64,000 bases of DNA, taken from NCBI RefSeq assembly GCF_018403685.1, contig NZ_BOVK01000022.1:26187-90186 (forward strand), read 5' to 3'. Under the pieces are notes generated by a model. It was not told the origin of the DNA, made no database searches, and saw only the letters and a list, made by a program, of their open reading frames with translations. The position numbers and the translations under genes are program-made. The stretch is from Xylanibacillus composti. GTDB lineage: Bacteria > Bacillota > Bacilli > Paenibacillales > K13. Below are positions 24,905 to 36,970 of this stretch, piece after piece (within the stretch, counting starts at the first letter, position 1; each line of letters begins with the position of its first letter).

Positions 24905-25669
24905 ATGACAGCATGGAGGAAAGCTGGGCTTGCTGTTGCTGTAGCGGCTTGTTTGCTGGCGGCTTCCCCTTTCATGCAAGGGGGCGAATGGTTGAAATCA
25001 CGACCGGCAGCAGCTGCAGATGGAGGAGTCGGGACAGAGCGTACGATTACCGTCACTGGCCAAGGCTCCATGGAGATTGCGCCGGATATCGCGTATGTGC
25101 AGCTAGGTATCCAAACCCGCGCCGCGACCGCGCAGGCCGCGCAATCGGAGAATGCCGAAGCCTTCCAGGAGCTTGAGAAGGTTCTGTTCGAAACGTACAA
25201 GCTTGATCCCAAAGATGTGCAGACTACGGGTTTCCACGTCAATCCGGAATTCGACTATTCAGACAAGCAGGGGCCTAAAGTGACCGGTTATGCGGTGACG
25301 CACGCGATTCAAGTATCTTATCGGGATCTGGAAACGATTGGTCCGCTGCTCGACGCGGCTTCCCGGGCCGGGGTCAACCAGATTAACGGCATACGCTTCG
25401 GCACAGAGAAATCCGAACAATATGAAATCGACGTGCTGGCTAAGGCGATGGCGAATGCGCGTGCGAAGGCCGAGGCAATCGCCAAGACCGAGAATCGCAC
25501 CGTTCAGCAGGTGCTTCACGTTTCGCAAGGGCAAGTGAGCATGCCTGACAACGGGCTGTTCCCTGCGCGGAAGATGGTGGAGCTGACGACGGAGCAAGCG
25601 GTGTCTACCCCGATTTCAGCTGGTCAGCTTACGATCAGCACGACTGTTACGGTACAATATTCGTTTTAA
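24905..25669 (+). CDS. SIMPL (DUF541) domain secreted protein
   Basis: 254 aa. A hydrophobic signal (LAVAVAACLLAASPFM, residues 8-23) precedes a SIMPL domain (TERTITVTGQGSMEIAPDIAYVQLGI, GYAVTHAIQVSYRDLETIGPLLDAA, TISTTVTVQYSF at the end). Family members are envelope proteins of unclear function. GGAGAGTGAGCAGG precedes the ATG. Confidence 0.87.
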   Translation: MTAWRKAGLAVAVAACLLAASPFMQGGEWLKSRPAAAADGGVGTERTITVTGQGSMEIAPDIAYVQLGIQTRAATAQAAQSENAEAFQELEKVLFETYKLDPKDVQTTGFHVNPEFDYSDKQGPKVTGYAVTHAIQVSYRDLETIGPLLDAASRAGVNQINGIRFGTEKSEQYEIDVLAKAMANARAKAEAIAKTENRTVQQVLHVSQGQVSMPDNGLFPARKMVELTTEQAVSTPISAGQLTISTTVTVQYSF

Positions 25670-25744
25670 GCTTTCGTGTGTCTGACGAGAATAAATAGGG
25701 AGAATAAAACAAAGCACTATACGCGAAAAAAGGGGATAGCATGA

Positions 25745-27529
25745 ATGAGCTGGAGTTGGAAGAGGAATATAGCGGCTGTACTGGCAGCCGTTCTGATGAT
25801 GAGTGCGCTTGGCATATTGCCGGCCGCGGCAGCAGGATCGCCTAATAATAGCGTGGGGGGCACTACGGTACAGGTTGCCCTATATCTGGACAGCAAGCAG
25901 GCGTTGTTGAATGGAGAGCCGGTTGATCTGGCATATCCTGCTACCTCGATTGATGGCCGGACTTTCCTGCCCGCCAAGTTTCTGGGCGATTCCTTCGGGT
26001 TTCCGGTCATCTGGCATGAAGCTACGCAAACAATTGAGATGCAGCTTCCCGGCGGAAGTACGGTTTTGCTGGATCAGAAGGCCGGGACTGCTTACTTGAA
26101 CGGCGCGTTTCTGCCATGGGATTCGGTGGCCGCAATCAAGGAAGGCACGCTGCTGGTGCAGATGTCCTGGATTTGTGATTTGATCGGTGCTCAGTACAGC
26201 TATGACAGCAATATCCGCAAGATAGAAGTGACCTTTCTGCGTTTGCCGGGTTCCATCTACAATACGCAAACTGGCAATTCCCTGCCTACTGCCAAGTTCG
26301 CGTTCACCAAGCCCAGCTACCGATTGGGAGAGCCTGTCGAAACCGTGGATCTCAGCTATGATGCTGACGGCGACGGACTCGTCAAGTATGAATGGTCAGG
26401 CAAGCAGGCCGCCTATTTCCGGCCCGGTGAATATGAAGTTACCCTGCGGGTGACCGATTCCCAAGGGAATGTGAGTCCCCCTTACACCCGCAAGCTGAAA
26501 ATAGACGATATTCCTTACTTAACGGAGGAAGAATATCCATTCTATTACGGAAAAATCGGTTCGATCGTTCCGATGAGCGGAGCGCTCCGCAGTTATGTGA
26601 GTCGGATGCCTCGTGTTGACGGGGAGACTCTCCCGGTAGAAGATCGCAAGCTGCTGGTCAGCGACAGCCCGGAGACGATTACGGAGGAAGGCGTCCTGTA
26701 TCGCGACACGATCCAGGGCAAAGCGCGCATTTATGCGCATCACCTGAACGGTACGGATGAGCCGATCACGGTCGCTGTCATGCTGACTAATCCCGGCCGT
26801 GATCCGGTTACGCTGAGAGCGACGAACAAAGGCGAGGTATATCCGAACCTGTATGCGCATTTGATTGGCTATCAGGCTGCGGTTGATTTCCTGTTGCGAG
26901 ACCCGTTCAACAAGACGGTGACTGTCCCTCCTGGGGAGACTCGGTTATTTATGCAAATGCCGACGATGTATCCTTATCAGGGTATCAATATGATTTATGA
27001 TGTCGAGACGGATGGTCGGCTTCAGGTGAGTGTCGTGGCCTCTCATCGCTCAGACGGCTTGAATGAAGTTGTGCAGCGAGGACGAGAACTGCCTTACAAC
27101 GGACATGTGCGCGGCACCTTCGTGCAATCGGATGTCATCAAACGGGTTAACGCGGCGACCATGCGGGAGCCTCACCATATGCTGATTGCCGATGGCACGA
27201 CCGATCCTTACGTGCAGGGCTATGATGTGTTCCGGGGCGAGTCGGTCACGAACAAAGGCAACTATGGCGTCACTTACAAGGTGCACATCGACAACCCGGG
27301 CGAAATGGCGCTGGGCATCGTGGCAAGAGGCGGCTTGTTCAAGGGCGTCTTCAAGATTAACGGCAAAATGGTGCTTGCGCCGCAAAGCGGCACGCTGACC
27401 GCCTATGACGGTGTGCTTCTGCTGCACCGCACAACTGGCGAGGAACGCTCGCTTGAAGTGGAATTTATCCCGCCGGCGGGGTCTGCTTTCCCGATCAGTC
27501 TCGTTATGTACCCGCTGCGGAAGGAGTAA
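25745..27529 (+). CDS. Secreted copper-amine-oxidase-N-like (stalk) domain protein
   Basis: 594 aa with an N-terminal signal (residues 8-26, ending LPAAAAG). Residues 36-155 are a copper amine oxidase N-terminal-like repeat domain (LYLDSKQALLNGEPVDL, DGRTFLPAKFLGDSFGFPV). A PKD-like segment follows (VDLSYDADGDGLVKYEWSG, EVTLRVTDSQGNVSPP). The remaining 340 residues are beta-rich and unassigned. These N-terminal domains are abundant in Paenibacillus surface proteins and do not imply an oxidase. RBS AAAAGGGGAT. Confidence 0.8.
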   Translation: MSWSWKRNIAAVLAAVLMMSALGILPAAAAGSPNNSVGGTTVQVALYLDSKQALLNGEPVDLAYPATSIDGRTFLPAKFLGDSFGFPVIWHEATQTIEMQLPGGSTVLLDQKAGTAYLNGAFLPWDSVAAIKEGTLLVQMSWICDLIGAQYSYDSNIRKIEVTFLRLPGSIYNTQTGNSLPTAKFAFTKPSYRLGEPVETVDLSYDADGDGLVKYEWSGKQAAYFRPGEYEVTLRVTDSQGNVSPPYTRKLKIDDIPYLTEEEYPFYYGKIGSIVPMSGALRSYVSRMPRVDGETLPVEDRKLLVSDSPETITEEGVLYRDTIQGKARIYAHHLNGTDEPITVAVMLTNPGRDPVTLRATNKGEVYPNLYAHLIGYQAAVDFLLRDPFNKTVTVPPGETRLFMQMPTMYPYQGINMIYDVETDGRLQVSVVASHRSDGLNEVVQRGRELPYNGHVRGTFVQSDVIKRVNAATMREPHHMLIADGTTDPYVQGYDVFRGESVTNKGNYGVTYKVHIDNPGEMALGIVARGGLFKGVFKINGKMVLAPQSGTLTAYDGVLLLHRTTGEERSLEVEFIPPAGSAFPISLVMYPLRKE

Positions 27530-27622
27530 AGACAGGGCATTATATTCCCTGTTCTCCTTATGTCAAAAAAATCCGGTATCCTTGCTGATCGAATGTGTCA
27601 GCAGGGAGCCGGGTTTCGCATT

Positions 27623-27660
27623 ATAAGGTCAACCAGGTTCTGGTTGGCCTTATTTTTATG
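27623..27660 (+). terminator. Rho-independent terminator
   Basis: Stem ATAAGGTCAACCAG/CTGGTTGGCCTTAT (one wobble or mismatch) with a three-base loop, then TTTTAT. An additional weaker inverted repeat lies at 27566-27620 just upstream. It ends the stalk-domain gene. Confidence 0.8.
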
Positions 27661-28145
27661 GGCGTATTACGATGGAGATAGCCGGGAGAACGTGGCGGCT
27701 TTAGAGGCAATGACCCCGTCAAAAAAAACGGTTCTCCCACTATTGACCATGTTTTTTTATTCGGAGTATGGGCGGCGGGGCTGGTGGGTGTCGGTGGGAG
27801 CTGGCGCTAGATTCCTTGAAGTCAGGTTTCATGGGGGGTGGTGCACGGATAACGGGAATTACTGTTCTTATGGCGCCGTATAACTCATTTTGGCCGATGA
27901 TTAGCGGAATTTTTTGGTCGTATCCGCATGGGGATTTGTTTCATTCGGGTATGCGAACGGGGATAGGTCCAAATTTTGGTCTTCATTCATACGATCCATC
28001 CGATCCTGCTGTTTGAAGACCAATTTATTCCGCTATTTCGACACTTGGTTCTACTTGCGGCAGTTTGCAGGAAAGGCGGGGAGAAGCAACCTTTCAACGT
28101 AGAGTAGATGTGCAGGCGGAGGGTGCGAGCGGAGTGTCGATATCA

Positions 28146-28362
28146 GGCGGTGCAGACGGAGGGTCAGAAGGGATGTGGAGTCGGTGTGTGGTGCTCGGGC
28201 AAAATGGCATGAGGAGGAGGCAATTGATAGAGGGGGACAGCGGAAGATATAAGGGGACGGCGGCGACGGTTCGAGATGCTCAGGCGAATGTGGTGGGGCA
28301 AAGCATCAATAGGAGGAGGTGCAGACGGACGGCATGAAGGGATTGGGCGACGGTGTGTGGTG
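28146..28362. repeat. Imperfect direct repeat in a purine-rich non-coding stretch
   Basis: Two 48-base copies (28146-28193 and 28315-28362) share GGTGCAGACGGA, AAGGGAT and CGGTGTGTGGTG. They lie in a 900-base gap between the stalk-domain gene and clpP with marked purine excess on the plus strand. From 27780 to 28040 the gap holds AT-richer text with repeated GATTAGCGGAATTTTTTGG-like and GTCGTATCCG-like pieces. I see no gene in the gap; the open frames are unsupported. Confidence 0.5.
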
Positions 28363-28566
28363 TTAAGGCGATGTGGTGGGCAACGGCGAGCGGCAAGTAA
28401 GAAAGCGGTGAAAGCAGTCAGGCCTTCCAAAGCAAAAAGGCCGCCCCTGGCCCATATCGCGGCTTCCGGGAGAATCGTTCGATTCTCTCCGTTCAATCCG
28501 CCAGACATGAGGTGCCGATGGGCAGCCTTATCGCGCAGTCTTAGCGTGCTCAGCAGACGTGCCGGC

Positions 28567-29157
28567 TTACGCTTCGCTTGTTTTCGTGATGACCTTGTCG
28601 ATCAGTCCATAATCGGCTGCTTCGGCAGCGCTCATGAAGTAATCGCGATCCGTGTCCTTCTCGATGCGCTCCAGCGGCTGGCCGGTACGTTCAGACAGGA
28701 TCTGATTCAGCTTGTCGCGCATCTTCAGGATGCGCTTCGCGCGGATCTCGATGTCCGAAGCCTGGCCCTCTGCGCCGCCGAGCGGCTGGTGGATCATAAC
28801 CTCGCTGTTCGGCAGGGCAAAGCGCTTGCCCTTGGCGCCGGCTGCGAGCAGGAAGGCCCCCATGGAAGCGGCCATGCCCACACAAATCGTGGAGACGTCC
28901 GGCTTAATGAACTGCATCGTGTCAAAAATCGCCATACCGGCCGTGATCGATCCGCCGGGGCTGTTGATGTACAAGTGAATGTCTTTCTCGGGATCATCCG
29001 CAGTCAGAAACAGCATTTGCGCAATAATCGCATTGGCCACCTGATCGTTGACAGGTGTGCCGAGCAGAATGATCCGATCCTTGAGCAACCGGGAGTAAAT
29101 GTCATAGGAACGCTCTCCGCGGTTGGTTTGTTCGACGACATAAGGCACAAAACTCAT
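28567..29157 (-). CDS. clpP: ATP-dependent Clp protease proteolytic subunit
   Basis: 196 aa serine protease that forms the double-heptamer chamber with ClpC/ClpX. The catalytic residues are Ser98 ([11 protein letters not shown]) and His123 (VMIHQPLGG), with the Asp in [15 protein letters not shown] sequence. Start ATG 29157 matches the family N-terminus ([20 protein letters not shown]) and follows GGAGGAAAG; the frame extends 12 residues further. Transcribed from a promoter whose -35 box lies in a CtsR operator. Confidence 0.96.
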   Translation of the reverse strand: MSFVPYVVEQTNRGERSYDIYSRLLKDRIILLGTPVNDQVANAIIAQMLFLTADDPEKDIHLYINSPGGSITAGMAIFDTMQFIKPDVSTICVGMAASMGAFLLAAGAKGKRFALPNSEVMIHQPLGGAEGQASDIEIRAKRILKMRDKLNQILSERTGQPLERIEKDTDRDYFMSAAEAADYGLIDKVITKTSEA

Positions 29158-29210
29158 GAGGCTTTCCTCCTTTACCTGTTCCTGTATATTCAAAAGCCTT
29201 TACGTATTTT

Positions 29211-29251
29211 ATTATACCTGATTTCAATACCAAAGGTCAAGAAAGGTCAAA
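29211..29251 (-). promoter_or_regulatory. clpP promoter with CtsR operator
   Basis: On the minus strand TTGACC (29240-29235), an 18-base spacer and TATAAT (29216-29211). The -35 box lies within the heptad repeat GGTCAAGAAAGGTCAAA (29235-29251), which matches the CtsR consensus of two GGTCAAA units separated by three bases. CtsR represses clp genes in unstressed Firmicutes. The operator match is direct; CtsR itself is not in this window. Confidence 0.88.
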
Positions 29252-29326
29252 CTAGAATCAAAAAAAATGCAGTCGTTCTACCGGACTACCAGTGCACCTT
29301 CATTGTGGCGGCAACATGTAGAGAAA

Positions 29327-29398
29327 CGCGCTCGCGAGGGATCGAACCTCGATCTCAGGCTCCGGAGGCCTGCGTCATATCCATTGGACCACGAGCGC
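29327..29398 (-). tRNA. tRNA-Arg (CCG)
   Basis: Minus-strand cloverleaf with acceptor GCGCTCG/CGAGCGC, anticodon arm CAGGC-CTCCGGA-GCCTG giving anticodon CCG, and T-arm CGAGGTTCGATCCCTCG. Discriminator G; CCA is not encoded. It reads CGG. The promoter is at 29430-29458. Confidence 0.95.
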
Positions 29399-29429
29399 AT
29401 ACTAGTTCGTAGAGGAGACAGCGAAACTA

Positions 29430-29458
29430 ATTATAGGCGATCTCGGGGAAAAAAGCAA
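29430..29458 (-). promoter_or_regulatory. SigA promoter of tRNA-Arg (CCG)
   Basis: TTGCTT (29458-29453), a 17-base spacer and TATAAT (29435-29430) on the minus strand, about 30 bases upstream of the tRNA. It is back to back with the cggR promoter. Confidence 0.75.
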
Positions 29459-29473
29459 GGGGCATTCTGTCGC

Positions 29474-29553
29474 TTGCAATTTGGCAATAAATCCAATAGA
29501 ATAAAGATTGTCGAGGGTGGGACGAAAAATGTTGGTCTGGGACATATAATGTC
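29474..29553 (+). promoter_or_regulatory. cggR-gapA promoter and CggR operator
   Basis: TTGCAA (29474-29479), a 17-base spacer and TAGAAT (29497-29502) form the promoter. Just downstream, 29518-29553 reads TGGGAC-N6-TGTT-N4-TGGGAC-N6-TGTC, which follows the Bacillus CggR operator plan CGGGAC-N6-TGTC-N4-CGGGAC-N6-TGTC. A site downstream of the start point lets CggR block elongating polymerase; fructose-1,6-bisphosphate relieves it in B. subtilis. So the glycolytic operon is probably autoregulated the same way. Confidence 0.85.
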
Positions 29554-29617
29554 CAGCAGTGACGCGAGCTCCCCGATAAATCTCATGGCGCCATGTTCGG
29601 ATTGGGGTGGGAGAAAT

Positions 29618-30643
29618 TTGAGCAGTTTGCTGGAATTGCAGAAGCAGCTTCTTCCCGAGCTGATGGACGTCATGAAGAAGCGGTATACGATTCTCCATCA
29701 TATCAAGCTTAGCGGCAGCATAGGAAGAAGGACATTAGCCCAGTCCGTACATATGACGGAGCGGGTGCTGCGCAGCGAGGTCGATATCCTCAAGCAGCAG
29801 GGGCTGCTCGATACGAACAGCACCGGCATGCATATTACAGCAGCGGGCGAGGAGCTGCTAGAGGGACTGGAGCCGTATATTCGCCAGCTGTTCGGCCTGA
29901 CTGATCTGGCTGAGCGGATTCGCTGTCATTTCGGATTGAAGCAAGTGATCATAGTCCCTGGAGACTCGGACGAGTCGATCTTGGCGAAGAAGGAGCTGGG
30001 ACGAGCGGGTGCTGCGGCGCTGCGCGAGGTTGTCCAGCCGCAGGATGTGATTGCGGTAGCAGGCGGTTCGACGATGGCGGAAATCGCTGAATGCTTAACG
30101 GCTTCGTCGGCGTTTCGCGGCACGTGGTTTTTGCCGGCGCGCGGCGGGCTTGGCGAGAATGTCGAGCTGCAGGCGAATTCCATTGCCTCAACGATGGCGA
30201 AGCGAACCGGCGGCCAATACCGGCTGCTGCATGTGCCTGACCATCTGAGCGAGGACGCGTACCAATCTTTGATACAGGAGCCGAATATCCGCGAGCTGAT
30301 TGCGATAATCCGCAAGGCCCGCATCGTGGTGCACGGCATCGGAGACGCTATGGTGATGGCGACGCGGCGCAATGTGGATTCCGCCATGAAGGAAAGCCTG
30401 GCCCGGGAAGGGGCGCTGGCCGAAGCATTCGGCTATTACTTCGATCATAAAGGGCATGTAGTCCACAACATTCCAACCGTCGGTCTCCGATTGGAGGACA
30501 TCTACAAGACGGAGCTGGTCATCGGCGTGGCCGGCGGCAAGAGCAAGGGCGAAGCGATAGCGGCTGTCTTGCGATTCGGCCATGAGGATATACTGGTTAC
30601 GGACGAGGCCGCAGCAGAGCAAATTCTGCATTACTTATCTTAA
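29618..30643 (+). CDS. cggR: Central glycolytic genes regulator CggR (SorC family)
   Basis: About 341 aa: N-terminal helix-turn-helix (LQKQLLPELMDVMKKRYTIL, SIGRRTLAQSVHMTERVLRSE) and a C-terminal sugar-phosphate-binding domain (VAGGSTMAEIAE, VVHGIGDAMVMATRR, VAGGKSKGEAIAAVL). TTG 29618 behind GGTGGGAG gives the normal CggR length; the open frame runs back to 29267 through its own operator and cannot all be coding. It is the first gene of the glycolytic operon. A stem-loop (AACGG/CCGTT, 30652-30672, inside TTATCT/AGATAA) precedes gapA, where the Bacillus mRNA is processed. Confidence 0.93.
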   Translation: MSSLLELQKQLLPELMDVMKKRYTILHHIKLSGSIGRRTLAQSVHMTERVLRSEVDILKQQGLLDTNSTGMHITAAGEELLEGLEPYIRQLFGLTDLAERIRCHFGLKQVIIVPGDSDESILAKKELGRAGAAALREVVQPQDVIAVAGGSTMAEIAECLTASSAFRGTWFLPARGGLGENVELQANSIASTMAKRTGGQYRLLHVPDHLSEDAYQSLIQEPNIRELIAIIRKARIVVHGIGDAMVMATRRNVDSAMKESLAREGALAEAFGYYFDHKGHVVHNIPTVGLRLEDIYKTELVIGVAGGKSKGEAIAAVLRFGHEDILVTDEAAAEQILHYLS

Positions 30644-30676
30644 TGTTTTCATAACGGAGCTTATGCACCGTTTTGA

Positions 30677-31720
<1,044 letters not shown>

Positions 31721-31747
31721 GACTGAAAAAAATCAATAAGGGAACCA

Positions 31748-31770
31748 AGAGGAGAAGCAATTCTCCTCTT
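31748..31770 (+). terminator. Hairpin between gapA and pgk (attenuator or processing site)
   Basis: AGAGGAGAA/TTCTCCTCT with a four-base loop and only two further T, plus a small TCCCT/AGGGA hairpin behind it. It may lower read-through so that gapA is made in excess of the downstream enzymes, as commonly seen in this operon. Confidence 0.5.
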
Positions 31771-31830
31771 TCCCTGATTATAGGGAACCCGCGAGATCAC
31801 AAGTGTGAAAGAATGAAGGAGGATACCGTC

Positions 31831-33012
31831 ATGAACAAGAAAAGCGTCCGTGATGTAGAAGTACAAGGGAAACGAGTTTTCGTGCGCGTGGATTTCAACG
31901 TGCCGCAGCAGGACGGAAAAATTACCGACGATACGCGGATTCGCGAAACCTTGCCGACGATTCAATATTTGATCGAGCGCGGCGCCAAGGTGATTCTCGC
32001 AAGCCATATGGGACGCCCGAACGGCGAAGTGGTGGAGGAGCTGCGTCTGACGCAAGCGGCCGCACGCTTGTCCGAGCTGCTCGGCAAGCCGGTGCAAAAG
32101 GCTGATGAAGCCATTGGCGAGAATGTGAAGCAATTGGTAACTCAGCTGAATGAAGGCGACGTGCTCTTGCTGGAGAATGTTCGCTTCTATCCAGGCGAAG
32201 AGAAGAACGATCCGGAATTGGCGAAGGCGTTCGCTGAGCTGGCAGACCTGTATGTGAACGATGCATTCGGAGCCGCTCACCGCGCGCATGCGTCTACAGA
32301 AGGAATCGCCCATCACTTGCTGGCGGTATCGGGTCTCTTGATGGAGAAGGAGCTCGAAGTGCTGGGCAAGGCGCTGTCTAACCCGGACCGTCCGTTTACA
32401 GCCATCGTAGGCGGTGCGAAGGTCAAGGACAAGATTGGCGTTATCGAGAACCTGCTGAACATTGCAGACAATATTATTATCGGCGGCGGCCTCTCCTACA
32501 CCTTCTTCAAGGCGCAAGGATACGAGATCGGCAAATCGCTGGTAGATAACGAGAAGCTGGATCTGGCGCTGAGCTTTATTCAGAAAGCGAAAGAGAAGGG
32601 TGTCAACTTCATGCTTCCGCAAGATATCGTCGTGACAGACGATTTCAGTGTGGATGCCAACACCAAAGTCGTCGATGTGACTGCCATTCCGTCGGATTGG
32701 GAAGGCGTGGACATCGGTCCGAAGACGCGGGAAATCTATGCGAAGACGATTCACGAGTCGAAGCTGGTCGTTTGGAACGGTCCGATGGGCGTGTTCGAGA
32801 TGGCGCCATTCTCTAACGGCACGCGTGCTGTAGCGGAAGCTTGCGCGACGACACCGGCATATACGGTAATCGGCGGCGGCGATTCCGCAGCGGCAGTCGA
32901 AAAGTTCGAGATGGGCGACAAGATGGATCATATCTCCACGGGCGGCGGCGCATCGCTGGAGTTCATGGAAGGCAAAGCGCTGCCGGGCGTAGTCGCATTG
33001 AACGACAAGTAA
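31831..33012 (+). CDS. pgk: Phosphoglycerate kinase
   Basis: 393 aa. Substrate-binding start [22 protein letters not shown], hinge and nucleotide-binding sequences ([55 protein letters not shown]). Makes ATP and 3-phosphoglycerate. ATG 31831 follows AAGGAGGAT; the frame runs further back over the gapA end but matches Pgk only from here. Member of the cggR operon. Confidence 0.97.
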   Translation: MNKKSVRDVEVQGKRVFVRVDFNVPQQDGKITDDTRIRETLPTIQYLIERGAKVILASHMGRPNGEVVEELRLTQAAARLSELLGKPVQKADEAIGENVKQLVTQLNEGDVLLLENVRFYPGEEKNDPELAKAFAELADLYVNDAFGAAHRAHASTEGIAHHLLAVSGLLMEKELEVLGKALSNPDRPFTAIVGGAKVKDKIGVIENLLNIADNIIIGGGLSYTFFKAQGYEIGKSLVDNEKLDLALSFIQKAKEKGVNFMLPQDIVVTDDFSVDANTKVVDVTAIPSDWEGVDIGPKTREIYAKTIHESKLVVWNGPMGVFEMAPFSNGTRAVAEACATTPAYTVIGGGDSAAAVEKFEMGDKMDHISTGGGASLEFMEGKALPGVVALNDK

Positions 33013-33031
33013 GAGAGGAGTGGGCAGGAAC

Positions 33032-33784
33032 GTGAGAACACCGATTATTGCAGGAAATTGGAAAATGTTCAAGACAGCCGCCGAAGCGACAGCTTTCGTC
33101 GAGGCTGTCAAGGGCAAGGCAGAGGTCGGCGGCGTGGAAAGCGTCATCTGTGCGCCGTTCACTGCGCTCCCGGCGCTGGTGGAAGCTGTCAAGGGCACGA
33201 CGATCCGGGTAGGCGCGCAGAACTTCCACTGGGAAGAAAGCGGCGCCTTCACGGGGGAAATCAGCGGCGTGATGCTGCAGGATCTCGGCGTCAAATATGT
33301 CATCATCGGCCATTCCGAACGCCGCGCTTACTTCGCGGAAACGGATGAGACGGTGAACAAGAAGACGAAGGCGGCGTTCCAGTACGATTTGATTCCGATC
33401 GTCTGCGTTGGCGAGAAGCTGGAAGAGCGCGAAGCCGGACGGACGAAGGAAGTGTGCAAGGTGCAGACGGACGCGGCGTTGGAAGGCCTTACGGCTGAGC
33501 AGGCGGCGAAGGTTGTTATCGCTTATGAGCCGATCTGGGCGATTGGCACAGGCAAGTCCAGCACGGCTGAGGATGCGAATGAGGTGATCGGCTACATACG
33601 CGAGCAAGTCGCTGCCAAGTTCGGCGACAGCACCGCGCAGGCGGTCCGCATCCAATATGGCGGCAGCGTGAAGCCGGCAAATGTGAAGGAATTCATGAGC
33701 CAATCCGATATCGACGGGGCGTTGGTAGGCGGAGCGAGCCTCGAGCCGAATTCCTACATTCAGCTTGTTGAGGGGGCGCGCTAA
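33032..33784 (+). CDS. tpiA: Triosephosphate isomerase
   Basis: 250 aa (beta/alpha)8 enzyme: [14 protein letters not shown] at the start, His94 in [11 protein letters not shown], Glu166 in [11 protein letters not shown], and the phosphate loop [16 protein letters not shown] 33032 gives the usual N-terminus; GTG 33020 would add four residues. It lies 19 bases after pgk and one base before gpmI. Confidence 0.96.
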   Translation: MRTPIIAGNWKMFKTAAEATAFVEAVKGKAEVGGVESVICAPFTALPALVEAVKGTTIRVGAQNFHWEESGAFTGEISGVMLQDLGVKYVIIGHSERRAYFAETDETVNKKTKAAFQYDLIPIVCVGEKLEEREAGRTKEVCKVQTDAALEGLTAEQAAKVVIAYEPIWAIGTGKSSTAEDANEVIGYIREQVAAKFGDSTAQAVRIQYGGSVKPANVKEFMSQSDIDGALVGGASLEPNSYIQLVEGAR

Positions 33785-33785
33785 G

Positions 33786-35318
33786 ATGAGCGTACCAAAA
33801 CCGGTAGCTTTAATCATCCTGGACGGCTTCGGCTTGCGTGAAGACGATACGTGCAACGCAGTAGCGCAGGCCAACAAGCCGAACTTCGACCGTTATTGGA
33901 CGCAATACCCGCATACGCAGCTGACGGCGTGCGGCGAGGCAGTCGGCCTGCCGGAAGGTCAGATGGGCAACTCTGAGGTCGGCCATCTGAACATCGGCGC
34001 GGGCCGCATCGTGTATCAGGATTTGACCCGCATTCACAAGTCGATTCGCGAAGGGGACTTCTACGAGAACGAAACCTTGCGGAAGGCGGTGCGCCACGCC
34101 AAGGAGAACGGCACGAAGCTGCATCTTTATGGATTGCTCTCAGACGGCGGCGTGCACAGCCATATTGACCATCTGTTCGCCTTGCTTGATCTGGCGAAGC
34201 GCGAAGGACTGAAGGATGTGTACGTGCATGCGTTCCTGGACGGCCGCGACGTGGCGCCTGACAGCGCAAAGCATTACATGGAGCGGCTGCAGGCGTATAT
34301 CAAGGACAGCGGCGTAGGCAAGGTGGCGACCGTACAAGGCCGCTATTACGCGATGGACCGCGACAAGCGCTGGGATCGTGTCGAGAAGTCGTACCGCGCG
34401 ATGGTCTACGGAGACGGTCCGACTCACCGCGATCCGGTGCAGGCCATTGTTGAGAACTACGAGCAGTCCGTCTATGACGAGTTCGTCCTGCCGACCGTGA
34501 TGGTGGATGAAGACGGCAAGCCCGTCGGACTGGTGGAGTCGAATGATGCGGTCATCTTCTTCAACTTCCGACCTGACCGCGCGATCCAGCTGTCGCAGGT
34601 GTTCACGAACGACGACTTCCGTTCGTTCGAGCGGGGCGAGAACCCGCCGAAGGGCCTGTATTTCGTCTGTATGACCCTGTTCAGCGAGACTGTTGGCGGT
34701 TATGTCGCCTACTCGCCGAAAAACCTCGACAACACGTTCGGTGAGGTGCTTGTGCAGCACGGCAAGAAGCAGCTGCGCATTGCAGAAACCGAGAAGTACC
34801 CGCACGTCACCTTCTTCTTCAGCGGCGGCCGCGACAAGGAGCTTCCGGGCGAGACGCGGGTGCTGATTAATTCGCCTAAGGTGGCGACGTACGACCTGAA
34901 GCCGGAGATGAGCGCGTATGAGGTGGCAGAGGCCGCGGTGAAGGAAATCGAAGCCGACAAGCATGACGCCATTATTCTCAATTTCGCCAATCCGGATATG
35001 GTAGGCCATTCCGGCAAGATGGAGCCGACGATCAAGGCGATCGAAGCGACGGATGAATGTCTGGGCAAGGTAGTCGATGCTGTGCTGGCGAAGGGCGGAG
35101 TGGCCATGATCATTGCCGATCACGGCAATGCCGACATCATGTGCGATGAGAATGGCGGCCCGCATACGGCACATACGACGAACCCGGTCCCTTGCATCGT
35201 GACGAAGGAAGGCGTAAGCTTGCGGGAGGGCGGCATTCTGGCGGATGTGGCGCCAACGCTGCTCAAGCTGTTGGAGCTGCCGCAGCCAGAGGAAATGACC
35301 GGTCAATCATTAATTTGA
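33786..35318 (+). CDS. gpmI: 2,3-bisphosphoglycerate-independent phosphoglycerate mutase
   Basis: 510 aa Mn-dependent alkaline-phosphatase-fold mutase. The catalytic serine is Ser63 in [17 protein letters not shown]; metal ligands lie in [19 protein letters not shown] and [15 protein letters not shown] 33786 comes one base after the tpiA stop, and the ribosome site GAGGGGGC lies within tpiA, so the pair is coupled. Confidence 0.97.
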   Translation: MSVPKPVALIILDGFGLREDDTCNAVAQANKPNFDRYWTQYPHTQLTACGEAVGLPEGQMGNSEVGHLNIGAGRIVYQDLTRIHKSIREGDFYENETLRKAVRHAKENGTKLHLYGLLSDGGVHSHIDHLFALLDLAKREGLKDVYVHAFLDGRDVAPDSAKHYMERLQAYIKDSGVGKVATVQGRYYAMDRDKRWDRVEKSYRAMVYGDGPTHRDPVQAIVENYEQSVYDEFVLPTVMVDEDGKPVGLVESNDAVIFFNFRPDRAIQLSQVFTNDDFRSFERGENPPKGLYFVCMTLFSETVGGYVAYSPKNLDNTFGEVLVQHGKKQLRIAETEKYPHVTFFFSGGRDKELPGETRVLINSPKVATYDLKPEMSAYEVAEAAVKEIEADKHDAIILNFANPDMVGHSGKMEPTIKAIEATDECLGKVVDAVLAKGGVAMIIADHGNADIMCDENGGPHTAHTTNPVPCIVTKEGVSLREGGILADVAPTLLKLLELPQPEEMTGQSLI

Positions 35319-35346
35319 TTAAAGGATAAAAAAAGGAGAGACGTGA

Positions 35347-36636
<1,290 letters not shown>

Positions 36637-36712
36637 GCTTGCGGGTTGGGCCATAGCAGATTCTCCCACTCGTTCGCCATCTGGCATAGAAACGAATAAG
36701 CAGGGCAAAATT

Positions 36713-36759
36713 GAGCAAGGATTCCGCACAATCGTGAATAGGAATCTTGCTCTTTTTTT
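36713..36759 (+). terminator. Terminator of the glycolytic operon
   Basis: GAGCAAGGATTCC (36713-36725) pairs with GGAATCTTGCTC (36741-36752), followed by seven T. Confidence 0.92.
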
Positions 36760-36797
36760 GGCATAATGGGTCTGTACATGCTAATTTGCAAAATGTC

Positions 36798-36916
36798 GGG
36801 CCCCGCGAAAGTAATAGGAGCAAATATCGGAGCTTCACATCACTTTCGCGGGTAGAATGTCAGGCTCTGCGAAAGTAATAGGAAGCATCTTCGGAGTTTC
36901 ATTCACTTTCGCGGGC
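36798..36916. repeat. Tandem pair of CCCGCGAAAGT...ACTTTCGCGGG hairpin repeats, copy set 2
   Basis: Two head-to-tail units (36798-36852 and 36861-36916), each GC(C/T)C(C/T)GCGAAAGTAATAGGA - about six bases - TCGGAG(C/T)TTCA - CACTTTCGCGGG. The ends are inverted repeats, so each folds into a hairpin. Same family and same paired arrangement as 10628-10744. The second unit lies close to the ribosome site of the following gene. Confidence 0.8.
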
Positions 36917-36970
36917 ATATCATCATCAGAACAGCCTGCAGGGACGAGGCGAAAGGAGAGGCAAAAGCGT

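Noticed and set aside
28146..28362. CRISPR-like repeat
   Set aside because: Only two diverged copies, spacing of about 120 bases, no cas genes in the window.
28276..29412. 378-aa open frame on the plus strand
   Set aside because: Antisense to clpP, its promoter and tRNA-Arg.
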